Both the position numbers and the translations under genes were made by a program. A DNA stretch of 5,596 nucleotides from Clostridiales bacterium (lineage in GTDB: Bacteria; Bacillota; Clostridia; Christensenellales; Aristaeellaceae). Location of the stretch: positions 1 to 5,596 of the forward strand of contig SFHK01000100.1 of NCBI GenBank assembly GCA_004556395.1. The letters run 5' to 3'. Positions 5,462 through 5,596 of the stretch are shown in pieces; position 1 is the first letter of the stretch; the number at the start of each line of letters is the position of its first letter. Below the pieces are notes generated by a model. It saw nothing but the letters and a program-made list of their open reading frames with translations, ran no database searches and was not told the DNA's origin.

Positions 5462-5596
5462 ATGCGCATGGCGCTGCTCGGCGCTTCCGGCTGCGGCAAG
5501 AGCGTAACGCTCAAATGCATTGCCGGGATCATGACGCCGGACAGGGGACACATCATCCTCGACGGCGAAACGCTCTTCGACAGCGAAAAGCACATC
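5462..5596 (+). CDS. ABC transporter ATP-binding protein (ModC/CysA type), 5'-shortened and cut by the window end
   Basis: The 45 visible residues are the N-terminal part of an ABC ATPase that would power an importer. Walker A is GASGCGKS (residues 7-14), followed by VTLKCIAGIMTPDRGHIILD and GETLFDSEKHI, the run that precedes the Q-loop in ModC/CysA-type (molybdate, sulfate, iron) ATPases. The rest lies beyond 5596, so the substrate is unknown. Odd: these proteins normally have about 25-30 residues ahead of the ALLGASG strand, including the A-loop aromatic residue that stacks on adenine. Here an in-frame TAG (5438-5440) lies only seven codons upstream of ATG 5462, none of those codons is a start, and no clear ribosome binding site precedes the ATG. 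Truncation, a frameshift or a sequence error is likely; it may be a pseudogene. Confidence 0.7.
   Translation, partial: MRMALLGASGCGKSVTLKCIAGIMTPDRGHIILDGETLFDSEKHI

Overview
The window looks like a piece of chromosome from a GC-rich Firmicute, most likely a gut-type Clostridia (Oscillospirales/Ruminococcaceae-like). This rests on strong AGGAGG-type ribosome binding sites, a lipoprotein and a Sec signal peptide of Gram-positive style, sigma-A-like promoters, and a sigma factor/membrane-protein pair of a kind common in these bacteria. The assignment comes from recall, not from a search.

Layout. At the left edge a gene for a secreted protein runs leftwards out of the window (1-103, only the signal peptide is present). 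A compact divergent promoter region (about 129-181) separates it from a rightward tRNA-dihydrouridine synthase gene (253-1200). The dus intrinsic terminator lies inside the last codons of its own reading frame, upstream of the stop codon.

Immediately after it comes a tight three-gene operon: an ECF-type sigma factor (1251-1805), a single-pass membrane protein that is the likely anti-sigma factor/sensor with a duplicated outer domain (1806-3368), and a lipoprotein with degenerate YD-like repeats (3365-4789). The genes join by TGAATG and ATGA junctions. The operon is preceded by a sequence closely resembling an ECF promoter (TGAAAC, 17 bp, CGAC) whose -35 begins with the dus stop codon, which suggests autoregulation. 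I read it as a self-contained envelope-sensing circuit: the sigma factor drives its own operon, the membrane protein holds it back and senses outside the cell, and the lipoprotein is a surface partner or effector.

The operon ends at a strong bidirectional hairpin shared with a leftward uracil/hypoxanthine-DNA glycosylase-family gene (4860-5363), which has its own promoter and ribosome binding site. At the right edge is the start of an ABC-transporter ATPase of ModC/CysA type (5462-5596). It lacks the usual roughly 25-30 residues before Walker A and is blocked upstream by an in-frame stop, so it may be broken.

The most interesting items are the sigma/anti-sigma/lipoprotein operon with its overlapping promoter, the dus terminator placed so that terminated mRNA should lack a stop codon, and a perfect 24-bp tandem duplication that lengthens the membrane helix of the putative anti-sigma factor. 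No rRNA, tRNA, CRISPR array or insertion sequence was seen, and no gene-free stretch exceeds 300 bases.
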